64,000 nucleotides of DNA from Siphonodentalium dalli (taxonomy: Eukaryota; Mollusca; Scaphopoda; Gadilida; Siphonodentaliidae), in NCBI GenBank assembly GCA_032622095.1, contig CP136065.1, positions 94,125,343 through 94,189,342 on the forward strand, written 5' to 3'. The notes below the pieces were generated by a model that did no database searches, was not told the origin of the DNA, and was given only the letters and a program-made list of their open reading frames with translations. Positions 21,850 to 32,357 of this stretch are shown piece by piece; the first letter of the stretch is position 1, and the number at the start of each line of letters is the position of its first letter. The position numbers and the translations under genes were made by a program.

Positions 21850-23203
21850 AAAACCCTAATAAATTCTAGAAATCAATAATTGCAGCCAAAATATCCTGAG
21901 GTGTGTCTTATTGGCAATAAAATTCCCTTTCATTTGACAAATAACTCGGCAAAATTGGACAAATCAAAGTCGAGATATCATATCGGAATCTAGCCAATGC
22001 TACCAAAGAAATTGGGTCATCAATCTCCCTGTTTGCTCAGAGGCCTTTGACCTACTTAGTTACAAAATCAATATTTTCAGCCTATAATTTGTCGCGGACG
22101 TGTACTTAAACATATAACCTATAAATGCTCACATATGTTACGCAAGTCATTCCGAAGCCATTCATACCTTTTTTATTTCATCCGATGCATTTGTGCCCAA
22201 TTTTTCAACATTATTCATCGAATCGGCTTACTGATTGATTGACAATAATCGAGAGTAAAGTTCACAACTGATGGCTTGTAAAAATCAATATGCATGCATA
22301 TATATATCTGATGGAGTAATGAAGAAACACTTGAATTATTAGTTTTCACTGTACCAAGAAGTTTATCTGATTTTAACCCTTTACCCAACAAACCGGCCAA
22401 ATAAAGCTTCAACAGCCTAAAATATCTTCGGTCTGTCTCAATAGAACCATACAAATATGTGATAGTTACAGTTATGCCCTGTGCCAATGCATTCTCTTAT
22501 ATATGCGAGTCGACCATAGGTCGCCTCGCATATATAAGAGAATGCATTGGCCTAAACAAAAATCTTTTTTTAACACTTTTTACCATTTTTTCTTACATTC
22601 TTTAACAATTTTATAATTTTTAATGTGTTAAGCCAATGCATTCTCTTATATATGCGAGGCGACCTATGGTCGACTCGCATATATAAGAGAATGCATTGGC
22701 ACAGGGCCCTTCTGTTGGGTAAAGGGTTAAAACAGAATTGAACTTGAAAAATTAAATTATTGGAATTTGTTTTGATACAATACTAAAATCTGCGAAAATA
22801 GTGTGACCCTGACCCCCCGCATTCTTGATATACTATCGATTTCAAAATATACAGCCAGTCGCAGACAAGTCTTGTTTCTGGAATTAATGGATGGCTACGG
22901 AATGACTTGCGGAACATATATGAACATTTATAGGTTATGTCATTGTGCTTAAGTACAAGTTCGCAACAAATTATTGCTAAAAAATATGGATTTTATAACT
23001 AGGTTAAAGGCCGCTAACTGGACAGGGAGATGGTCGATCGAATTTCTTTGGTAGATTTGACTAGTTTCCGATATGATATCTCGACTTTGATTTGTTCAAT
23101 TTCACCGAATTATATGTCAAATGAAGTAGAATTTTATTGCCAATAAGAAACACCTGAGGATATTTGGCTGCAATTATCAATTTCTAGAATTTATTAGGGT
23201 TTT
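21850..23203. repeat. Foldback element: about 320-bp arms around a 0.7-kb centre
   Basis: 21850-22170 is matched in inverted orientation by about 22885-23203: AAAACCCTAATAAATTCTAG / CTAGAATTTATTAGGGTTTT outermost, then TTGCAGCCAAAATATCCT / AGGATATTTGGCTGCAA, and CGCAAGTCATTCCG / CGGAATGACTTGCG innermost. The arms have diverged by substitutions and small indels. A P4 MITE (22377-22726) lies in the centre. Confidence 0.8.
22377..22726. mobile_element. P4 family TTAA MITE, 350 bp
   Basis: TTAA (22373-22376) then CCCTTTACCCAACAAACCGG; right end CTGTTGGGTAAAGGG then TTAA (22727-22730). Two hairpins (22480-22552 and 22630-22706) are nearly identical to those of P2, separated by an AT-rich TTTTTTCTTACATTCTTTAA stretch. 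Confidence 0.88.
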
Positions 23204-23445
23204 AATAGCCTATTCTTTCATAAAGATTCTCAGCCTATTCTTCCGTAAAGACTATTGTGTGCATATTTGAATTCAACTTACGCACATGACGTACCAGTAC
23301 AATCGAAACACATAAAATCACGGGGCATTATATCCAAGAGTTTTGAGCAATGTGGACAATATGAACTCCTCAATGGAGAGTTTAATTTCTATGTCATCAG
23401 CTCACATTTATTCTATTTGACAATGTATTTACAAAAGAATAACTA

Positions 23446-24970
23446 CAGTAATGCCCTAAATAATAGACTGCTTAACCAGGGTTTCCGTTAGTATGGCTCA
23501 GCGTCCGTAGGACGGCCTCATTCCCCTCGCAGATGATCTGTTTGATTCATACATGTACCAAAAGTCAGTAGCAATATGTCACAAAAAAATCTGGTTGCAA
23601 CGGGAGTTCGGGTTAAACAGAATACTGGTGGAAAAAATGGGTCAATTGAGCACAGTGTGTTACCGGTACAGCGTAACCCTTTGAAATCAAAGCGCTAAAG
23701 CTACAACGTAATGATTGGTGTGCATTGAAATAGCGACATTATATACAGAGTAATAAATGTCGCGGTAACATCAAAGAATGTCGGACTGCTGAGTACGTAT
23801 ATTTTTTTGCACGGGATTTCTGTGGTTGAAACTACTCACGCTCGGAGATCCCGTGCTACCGTACGATTACATAATTTGATCAAAGAATGCGGAATTGCTG
23901 AGTTAGGCAGAGTAGGGATCAACATATGCCAACAGGCGGTTCCCCTACCAAAGGAGGTATATACCTCCGAGATCCCGTGCTATCGTACTATTATAATACG
24001 GAACCTGTCCCAAATCAGTCTTTATAGCGGGAATTCATAGTGACAACACCATTCATTTGACTCATGCATATTACATGCATGGAGGATAAACACAAAAAAC
24101 ATATCCCCTGCCCCCCCCCCCCCCCAATATGGAGATAAAGTCAAAGTACAGTCAATAATGGTTTTGTTGTCCCGCCTGGGTCCCCAAACACAAACAATGG
24201 CGCACATGTTCCCATTTCCTGCCAAAACTCAATTATATTTTATAACATGTTGGCTAAAACTCTGTTATATAGCAGCTATCGTCAGTTGTTGGACTAATAC
24301 AGACTATTGACAAGCTGTGCGTTCCGAGTTTCAAAGATTTCGCTACCATTCGTATTTCGCCGCTATAAATATCTCATGCAGACAAACCCTGCAGTATGAC
24401 ATCACAGCGCACAAATAGTTTTACGATTGACAGAATACATGGAATATATCAGTTTCATTTTCACGGAAGCTACTTGAAATTCTAGGGAAATACTTAATTC
24501 AATTCTCCCAGCTAGGTATTATTGGACAATGCATAGATGCTTTTTAGTGTTTAGTTTCATTATACCTGTCGGAATCTTATTGTAAGTAATAATTTTTTAA
24601 ACACTGTAACTTGTTCATTTATATAGTCTTCAATCAGACGGCAGTCTTACGTGCGAAATTACATGATTAATTATCTGGATACCATGAATAGAATTAATGC
24701 ATCCACGGAAAATGATCGACTTGCGTAATATACGTAGCTTTGGATTGCTTTGTGGGAGCTAGGACACTCCGGTGCAAGGAAATTGCTACTTTTCAGTGTC
24801 AAATAAAAATGTTTTCGCCTGACAGGACGAACCATGGTTGTCCCGTCGCGTTATGTGTTTCCCCAAAACGGACTCATTAATTTCCCCTAGGCGGAAACCC
24901 CGGCTTAACCATAGCAGAATTATGGGTAATTCTGCTGTGGTTAAGGAGTCGATTATTTAGGGCATCACTG
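23446..24970. mobile_element. Mariner-like palindromic MITE split by a hAT insertion
   Basis: The left end (TA, then CAGTAATGCCCTAAATAATA) stops at 23477. The element resumes at 24903 and closes with GGGCATCACTG then TA (24971-24972). Without the insertion it would be a short deleted copy of the 5094-5293 family. Confidence 0.85.
23478..24902. mobile_element. hAT-like non-autonomous transposon, 1425 bp, nested
   Basis: It is flanked by an exact 8-bp duplication, GCTTAACC (23470-23477 and 24903-24910), whose sequence belongs to the interrupted mariner-like MITE. The ends AGGGTTTCCGTTAGTATGG and CCCCTAGGCGGAAACCCCG are inverted over about 10 bases (GGGTTTCCG). No transposase frame is visible. 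A short repeat (GAGATCCCGTGCTA.CGTAC) occurs at 23846 and 23970, and a C tract at 24109-24125. Confidence 0.85.
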
Positions 24971-25285
24971 TATGAGTAGCTATTCTGTCAATTGGTGGAC
25001 CTACAGGCCTATATTTATACATGAGGTAAGAATAGTCATTATATTCTGCCAAAATACTTCATTCAAAATACCCTGGTAGGAACCAAACGGCTACTTAGTA
25101 GCTATGGTAACCCACTCAATAAAACCTCTACCATGGGTAGACCTACAGCTAAAAGTGTCCCTGATGGACAAAACATTTCGAAAATCATAACAGCATGTTT
25201 CGGATGTCGCTTGCATTGACGTAAAAACACGGGCCAAACTTCTTAAGGCAAAATATCCTTTTCATTTCTGAAACTATCAACATAC

Positions 25286-25594
25286 CACGAGCTCTGGTTT
25301 AATCTTCTCATATTGTTCCGTAATATGGAAGACGTTTCGTTCTTTCAGTGGAATAAATGGTTCATCAGGATATTTCTCTCTGTATAGATTGAAAAAATGT
25401 CCTTCAAAATCAGCCAAAACCTGGTCCATATCCAGCAGCACTCTAAGGCGGGGCTTTGGCACGAACCTTGATTGTGACTTGCCATGGTGTTTTGGCATGA
25501 TTGACAGCTGTCTCACTGGAGTGTAGTGATGAGTTTGTAGAATTAACGATATTCGTAATGTATGAAATGTTTTCTCAATGGCCTTTATGAGCAT
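25286..25594 (-). CDS. NT5C/NT5M-like: Deoxyribonucleotidase first coding exon
   Basis: From ATG at 25594 the exon encodes 103 residues to CTCGTG|GTATGT. Residues 1-45 are basic with hydroxyl residues, like a mitochondrial presequence (LRISLILQTHHYTPVRQLS). A second ATG at residue 33 (25498) would give a shorter, possibly cytosolic form. HAD motif I reads VLLDMDQVLADFEG (nucleophile Asp55, acid/base Asp57), with Gln where mammals have Gly. EQYEKIKPEL matches the family EQYxxLRPxL block. An acceptor-like TTATTTTTTGCAG at about 25680-25668 suggests an upstream non-coding exon. Confidence 0.9.
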
Positions 25595-25669
25595 TAGTGT
25601 TGATGATTTTGAACAGTTTCTTGATATAGATTTAAGATATGTAACATTTCTTCAGTATTTATCCTGCAA

Positions 25670-27250
25670 AAAATAAGAGAAATAATAAAGAGAAAATAAT
25701 CACTATCTGTATGGTTTTATACAAGGTTCAAGCTGTAGCTTGACATTGCAATAATAACTCATATTTGGCAAAAATTAGTTTCATTTGACCAAATATTAAG
25801 CAAGAAAGTTTTCAATTCCACAAGTTAGTCAAAACTATTAAAGATTGTCGCTTGAGAAATCCAATTATTAGTAGTATGGTCCTTGAAACACGATTTTGAG
25901 AAGAACCTAGAACAAATTGTTGACAAGCTGTTTTTGGTGTCCTTCTGTCGGGCAGAATCTGGGGAACAATATAACCAAAACCTGCTAAAATGCACTTTGG
26001 GGAAATTTTTCTACAGCTCTTTGAAATAGGGTCCTATTTATGGCTTTTTGTGTCAATTTTGTAGTTACATGTTAGTCCAGTCAAACTGATGGAAAGAAAC
26101 ACACAACCATGAACAATTTGCTATGAAATGTCTTTTGGTGCTTTTGAATGTGACGTTACCCATATAATAATATATCCAAAATCACCATGAATTCCAGAAT
26201 GGGTAATTCATCATTTTTGTGTCAAAAGACAGGAATAAGTTAAAAATAAATTATGAAAATCTGTGAAAATAAATTTTTAGTAAACAAATCTGCCGACCAC
26301 AAGCCCTCAGTCGAGTTCCTGGACTGAAAAATGTGACCAAATAATAAAATAAAACAAATTTCCAGGCATTTCGTGGAGGGAAAGTAATTATTTTTGGGTA
26401 AAAATAATGAAAATATGTAAGAAATTGGTGAAAATTGGTATTTTAGTCCGGGAACCAGGTAGGCCAACATGGATCCCCTGGGATTAATTTTGATCCATTT
26501 ATTTTGTTCATAAGGATGTCTGCTCAAACTATTTTGATGTTACCATGTAGCTTTGTATTTATTTACCAGGCATAATTTGACTGTAACAATCTAAAATGGC
26601 AGACAAAATGGCAACCGAAAGCAGTAAAATTAGCATTTTGGTGCTTTACACAAAGTTTACCAGATAGTTTCCATTTATAGGTGTAAATGGCTAGTTGCAC
26701 CACCATACATGATGTCCAATCCTAATACGATAATAGTAAATCATACCCTGAGGATCTCTCAAAGACCTGCTGGCGAATGTAGAAAATGATGGCGTTGCGG
26801 CAGACTGTGGCAAGAATATGCCAGCTGAAGGCGGATTATAGTAGTGGGGCTACAACACTTGATGAATACTGGGGTGCCATTACATACTGCATAGCAGAAT
26901 ATCACTGAATAGATGGGTATGAGATGAATCTAAGTGCAATTGTGACTTTGTATTGACTTTAATATTGAAGTTTCTTTCGAATATATATTACCAGTTCAGA
27001 CAGACTGTATCTCTTACATGTAGTTTATTTCATTCATCGTGTTTTCAACTTTCCATAATAAACGATAAACTGATAGTGTCTTCTTGCCATTAATAACGGA
27101 CATCGGGGACAATTTGGGAATTAGCATGGGGTGTATAAATAATGACTGTATGTGAATATACTAGCGTAATAGTATTTTTCATTCCTCGTGTGGTTTTTGT
27201 GGGGGGGGGGGTGCAAGTTTTGATTCATTTCTGGCGAAATATGCCTAGAA
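25670..27250. other. No gene recognised; possible 5' region of the nucleotidase gene
   Basis: No repeat family seen elsewhere in the window was recognised. On the minus strand 26900-26745 is more GC-rich and ends CCTCAGG|GTATGA, a possible donor, so a 5' non-coding exon could lie there. This is a guess from composition and one splice-like site. Confidence 0.25.
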
Positions 27251-27254
27251 TGTA

Positions 27255-27360
27255 AAACCGTCGGAATAGCAAACCTTCAGAATAGCGAGCCTTCGGAATA
27301 ATGAACATTCAGAATAGCGAATCTTGGGAATAATGAACCTTTGGAACAGAGAACCCTACC
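27255..27360. repeat. Minisatellite, about 16-bp unit (TTCGGAATAGCGAACC-like)
   Basis: CGGAATAGCAAACCTT, CAGAATAGCGAGCCTT, CGGAATAATGAACATT, CAGAATAGCGAATCTT and later units follow one another, about six in all. Confidence 0.8.
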
Positions 27361-27599
27361 CAAGGTGAGTATCACAACATTATATCACCCTATTAGTGTA
27401 AACATATTTTATTCCAATCATAATAACATATATACATTTGACAAAGTGTTGACAATAAAACAGAATAGGATAAATGATTGTTGGATTGGAAAAGGGATTA
27501 AACAACAAGCCCAAGGGCTTTTGTTAAGTTTGTTCCCTTTTTTTTTTCGCGCCCACTCTTCATTAAGTGTAGAGGGGGGTCAGACGGGAAGGAATGGAA

Positions 27600-27600
<1 letters not shown>

Positions 27601-27634
<34 letters not shown>

Positions 27635-27663
27635 GTAATGATGATGTTATGATAGACAGGAAG

Positions 27664-27722
<59 letters not shown>

Positions 27723-27885
27723 CCGGTACATACACACATATACACATACATATACATACATATATACATACATATACATACATACATACATATATATATA
27801 TACACAGAGAGAGAGAGGGGGAGAGAGAGAAAGAGTGAAAGAAGACGGAAAGGGAGAGAGAGAGAGAGAGAAAATGAGACTGTCT
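27601..27885. repeat. Microsatellite cluster: (TAA)n, (TA)n, (TACA)n, (GA)n
   Basis: Simple repeats follow in order: TAA units 27601-27640, TA units 27667-27712, ATAC/TACA units 27715-27800, and GA units 27805-27872. Open frames across them are artefacts of the repeats. Confidence 0.95.
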
Positions 27886-28062
27886 GGGTAAAGTGATGAT
27901 GTAATTCAGTTGCAGCTGATTGGTTACAATGCTGTACATATACTATTGTTTGTGTCATTGCTACGCCCGTCGCCGTGAGATGTCAGACGATCTGGGGCGG
28001 GTAAGTTTCGCGCTTAGCAGTAATTCCATGCTTTTCACGAAGTGTGTGTACCTATCATATCC

Positions 28063-29915
28063 TTATGAAAATCGCTTTGTTTTCAAAATATATCTTTGGA
28101 CCGCGTCAAATATTTTAATATTATCACGATGACTGAGTTCCTGTGATCCGCACAAAAGAGTATGTTCTGATAAAATAACATACGGTATGGCGCATATAAG
28201 TTCAGTCCTTTGTCCATTGTATTCAGGACATTCCAATAAGAAGTGATGTGCTGTTTCTATTTTGCCACAATGACAGAGAGGGGACGTTTTAATGTGATTA
28301 CTCAATAAGTCAGAGTTCAAACTACTGCATTTTAATCTTAAGCGAGAGTGGAGTATATGTGATCTGCGACACTTATTGTGGTAGTAGTAGGTTGGGGGGC
28401 GCCGTGTGCTTGCGTTTAGTGATTTTTTGAAGTCATCAATTGTATTACAATTGCGTATTGTGTCAGGCAGAGAGTTCCACTCACTTATAGCAGATGGCAA
28501 AAATGAATTCATGTAATAGTTGTACGAGATATCGGGTGGCAACCTTACGTGCTCAAAACGGAAGTTATAACCGGTATCGTAAGAATCAACTGGCGTACGA
28601 GATTTCTCAGTATAGATGGTGCTGTTCCTTTGATCATTTTAAAAAATTGGCAGAGTTTGTGTTTTCTCCGTCGCGATGATAGTAGTTCCCAGCCTGTATC
28701 CAGTAGGAGGAGGTCTTTATTTGCGCTAATTGTTGCCCCTGTTACAATTCTAGCCATCTCATATTGAACTTTCTCTATGTCTGATGATAAGAAATCGGGA
28801 ATGTTGTCCCATACAGGTGAGGCATACTCCAGTAAGGGACGTATAAAAGAAAAATATACTTTTTCCAGTGTTGATCTGCTTGCTCGATATCTTAGTTTTC
28901 GTACCAAATACACTCGTTTCCAGGCTTTAGCCAGTAATGAGCGAATATGGATCTCCCAGCTGCCTTCGTTATCAAAAATGAGTCCAAGATGTGTGTGGGT
29001 GTCAACTTCGTTCACTATTGTATCACCCAATGCCAAGGGTGGGTGTAATACGGGTGTATCTTTTCGAGAAACCAGGAGAGATTCTGTCTTCAGCGGATTA
29101 AATTTGACAAGCCATTTAGTCGACCATTTCATTAAAGTTTCTAAGTCATCATTGATAACTTTTGCGGCAAGATTGGGGTCTTCAATGGTTAGGAAAATCG
29201 AAGTGTCATCAGCAAAAAGGCGAATGTTGCATGTTATGATTCAGTTATGTCATTTATGTATATCAAGAAAAAAAGAGGACCTAGGATTGATCCTTGAGGA
29301 ACTCCCGCAGAAACATTCTGCAACTGAGAACTTGATCCATCAATAATAACACGTTGTTGTCGGTGTTCAAGATATGATTCAATCAGTTTATGTAAATCCC
29401 CCGTAATTCCTATCTTCGTTAGTTTATAAAGTAGTCCGCGATGCCATACCTTGTCAAATGCTTTACTAATGTCACAGAAAACACATCTTATTTCCTTTCC
29501 ATCATCTAGGGACCTGCATATGTTGTCGTATATTTCTGTCAGTTGAAAAACAGTTGAGTCACCTTTCACAAATCCAGATTGATAAATTGATAGTAGTTTA
29601 TTGACTTCCAGAAATTCCCAGAGATATTTATATATACACTTCTCAAACACCTTTGATACACAGCTAAGTAGGGAGACTGGACGATAGTTACAAGTAATAC
29701 CGGGATCTCCTGCCTTAAAAATCGGGGTCACATTAGATATCTTCCATTGGTGTGGGTAATAATTGCTTTCAATAAATAATTTGAAATAAGATGCAAGCGG
29801 TTCACATAAAGAAGATGCACAATGCTTGAGTACTCTAGGACTTATTTTATCTGGACCACATGACTTTGAGACCTTCAGAGATTTTAGAGCCTTATAAACA
29901 TCAACAGACCCTATT
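28063..29915 (-). pseudogene. Jockey/CR1-type non-LTR retrotransposon, 5' truncated and frameshifted
   Basis: Translation on the minus strand begins about 29915 inside a reverse transcriptase. Visible motifs: KSCGPDKISPRVLK, NYRPVSLL, FCDISKAFDKVWH (motif A), SAGVPQGSILGPLFF (motif B) and LFADDTSIF (motif C). The C-terminal part has SAISEWNSLP and a C-C-H-C segment (CHCGKIETAHHFLLEC), ending at a TAG/TGA-type stop at 28063. Two frameshifts are seen, near 29233 (just before FADD) and near 28590. The endonuclease domain is missing. It is a dead copy. Confidence 0.9.
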
Positions 29916-29979
29916 CATGGAGAATGCAAATTCTACAGAGCCAATATGAACCTATTGACATGAAGTAGCATAAATATTA

Positions 29980-30071
29980 TCTATATATGTAAATTAGGAT
30001 CTGTCTGTCTTGTGCGTGAAGAATACACAAGATGCTGAATAAAGGCTCCCGAAAGAGCAAGTTTCAGCTAG
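29980..30071 (+). mobile_element. Minimal Helitron, 92 bp
   Basis: It starts TCTATATATG after A (29979) and ends TTTCAGCTAG before T (30072), the Helitron signature. A stem (GCTC...GAGC) precedes the end. The inner sequence GGATCTGTCTGTC and CTGAATAAAGGC matches both ends of the 355-bp Helitron at 48008-48362. Little besides the two termini remains. Confidence 0.85.
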
Positions 30072-30639
30072 TTTGTTATAATTATAAAAATCTCATAAAT
30101 AGTCAGCCCAGAATGACCGTCGGGCCGAATTGACTTCGGCTACGAGTCGTCACAGAATAGGACAGATCCTAGGTAATTCACAATGAACTCAGTACTACAT
30201 GCTTCCATATGAATGTAATGACGGGAACGGGACTACCCGCCCCCGAGACAACCCGCCCCTCTGCTATTTTGGGGGCGGGTTGTCCCGATAAATGAGGGTG
30301 GGTTGTCCCGAAATTGTTAATAGTGATTATGTTCTTTTATGTTCTTTGATGATATATTTTATTAAAGATTTTGATCAACAAAACATGTGTTTATTCATTA
30401 ATTATGTCAATGCGTGGACTGGGGTAAAGAATGACACGATGTTTTGACAACTGAACGGCACTTAAGGTAAGTGAAGACTAATTAAAAGGGGTGCTTTCAA
30501 AACAAACATTTGATGCAAATGGTTCATTATCACAGTGTGTTGTCACAACACTTAGTGATCGTGGTTCATCTCATTGATGTTAACCGGAGGTGAGAATACA
30601 AACAGCCTTTGAACGATGCCGACGGAACTTTAAGATTTT

Positions 30640-30905
30640 AAGATATATCACAAATTCGAATTCTTGATATCACAAATTGATTTTATGATATCATAAAATC
30701 TAATATGTGATATCACAAAATAGTAGCATTTAGAGATATCACTAATTCTATTTTGTGATATCACATATTCATTTTGTGATATCATAAAATTGAATATGTG
30801 ATATCACTAATTCATTCTACTATTTGTGTAACATTTTGTGATATCATAAAATCGAATTATTGATATCACTAAATGCTTACTATTTTGTGATATCACATAT
30901 TCGAC
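30640..30905. repeat. Array of GATATC palindromes
   Basis: About ten GATATC sites occur in 250 bases, mostly as TGTGATATCACA or TGATATCATAAAAT with AATTC/ATTTTG between. Spacing is irregular (about 18-38 bases). Confidence 0.85.
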
Positions 30906-31424
30906 ACTATATATCCAGGCCAGGAAGATTAGGGAGTTCTGGGATGATTGGTGTGAACAATATTTATTTAAGAAAAAAATCAAACATATGACATAAACAT
31001 AATATACATGTAGAAATATATAGATTTATGAAGAGGCAATATTGGACAACAAGCAAAATGCTTTTTTAAAGTCCTCTCCTCGTGGAATAAATGTTATCTC
31101 AAGTGACAAAAATATCACTTGGGGTAAAGCAGACAGGATATATAGATTTGATTGATTGGAATATTATTTAGGATTGAGATACGGTATTACATTGTAATAC
31201 GGAAGTTAAGGGTGAGAAAGGGAATGAAAGAGAATGAGAGAGATAGGGGAGAGTGTGAAAGAGAAAGAGAGAGAGAGGTTTGACACAACATACATTCGAT
31301 ACAAAATAACACAAAAAACATCCGTTCAGTGGGGAAATCACTTGCACGAATGCGTCACGACCACGGAGGAGAAAAAGCGGTTCATGCAAATGGAATGGAA
31401 ATCTAGCCGCGTCACCTTAAGTGA

Positions 31425-31649
31425 TTATGAGAAACGGCCACTATCTGAAATAAACTTCTGAACCGCCAAGAATATTTCGGAATTTAATTTGTTTGGAAGT
31501 TCGAGAGATCCGTACAATAGAACATCGGTTGTTATCATACTTACTGGTAAGTTACTTAGAAGTTCTGATCTAATTCTGGCGTAAAGGGGGCATTGAAAGA
31601 AGAAATGGTGAGCAGATTCAGTTTCAAAACTAATATTATTGTTGATGCA
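31425..31649 (-). pseudogene. LINE C-terminal fragment inside the 30223-31885 transposon
   Basis: The minus-strand frame includes FETESAHHFFFQCPLYARIR, then LLYGSLELPN and AVQKFISDSGRFS followed by TAA (31427-31425). It aligns with the C-terminus of the LINE at 28063 (ETAHHFLLECPEYNGQR...GSQELS...AVQRYILKTKRFS) but is a different, diverged copy. Confidence 0.85.
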
Positions 31650-32032
31650 TTTCTGTGTTCATAAGTTATACATGTGTATTTATTGTTTTCCGTGTTGTTA
31701 AATAAAATACAAATTTATAAAAAAAAAAAACCCAGTTTCGTTAAACAAACATCTCACAATCCCCTCACACCTCCTAATTAGCCACTGATTACCGCTAATT
31801 GATATTTGGGGGCGGGTTGTCCGAGGGCGGGTTGTCTCAGAGTGAAAGGGGGCGGGTTGTCTCGGGGGCGGGTAGTCACGGACCCGTAATGACTACTGAA
31901 GCGGAAGGTGTAGATTTCGTAGGTTTTTTATGAGTTGTCGTTCTTAGGTTTTTTAAAACAGATTTTTATTTGTCCGCACTTGCAAAATATTGGATACTAT
32001 ACTGGCTTAAATTTATATAACATAAATACACA

Positions 32033-32200
32033 TTATCGGTACAGTGAAGTAATATGGGCTGCAGAATCACGCCGCATTGACGATGTCAGATCGCCGTATC
32101 AAACGAGCTGCCCCAGGCAGCTGAGTTTAATGCGGCGATCTGACATCGTCAACGAGACATGATACTGTAGCCCATATATATCACTTCACTGTACCGATAA
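32033..32200. repeat. 168-bp palindrome, probable MITE
   Basis: Arms TTATCGGTACAGTGAAGT and ACTTCACTGTACCGATAA; the inner arms TGACGATGTCAGATCGCCG and CGGCGATCTGACATCGTCA are perfectly inverted. The loop holds GCTGCCCCAGGCAGC. Confidence 0.85.
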
Positions 32201-32357
32201 AGTGTTTATTATATGACACATTTTTGGTTCATCCCATGTCACAAAGGGATCAGTTGGTCAGGATACATGTGCGGCAATAGAACAGATCCGTTTACACTTC
32301 AAACCTGATAAATAGTTCCCAACTTCCGGTGAAAAATACCACTATTGTTTGACGATC

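Larger units (their letters stand above)
11580..25594 (-). other. NT5C/NT5M-like: Gene span: 5'(3')-deoxyribonucleotidase (NT5C/NT5M type)
   Basis: The gene runs right to left over about 14 kb, with four recognised coding exons: 25594-25286, 19341-19241, 13741-13627 and 11752-11580. The family dephosphorylates deoxyribonucleoside monophosphates in cytosol (NT5C) or mitochondria (NT5M), using a HAD fold. Splice phases fit if one unseen exon of length 1 mod 3 (about 61 nt) lies between 19241 and 13741. That exon should carry HAD motif II (CTSP) and the cap residues around it. With it the protein would be about 252 residues, against about 200 (NT5C) and 228 (NT5M) in mammals. Most intron sequence is transposon. 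The coding exons are intact, so the gene is probably functional. Confidence 0.85.
30223..31885. mobile_element. TIR DNA transposon, 1663 bp, superfamily uncertain
   Basis: The ends GGGAACGGGACTACCCG and CGGGTAGTCACGGACCC are inverted and continue through CCCCCGAGACAACCCGCC. Flanks are an exact 8-bp duplication, GTAATGAC (30215-30222 and 31886-31893). ACAACCCGCCC / GGGCGGGTTGT units are repeated near both ends. The interior holds a GATATCA array (30640-30905) and a LINE 3' fragment (31425-31649); no transposase was recognised. Confidence 0.8.

Noticed and set aside
27341-27958. Several overlapping open frames on both strands.
   Set aside because: They read through (TAA)n, (TA)n, (TACA)n and (GA)n microsatellites.
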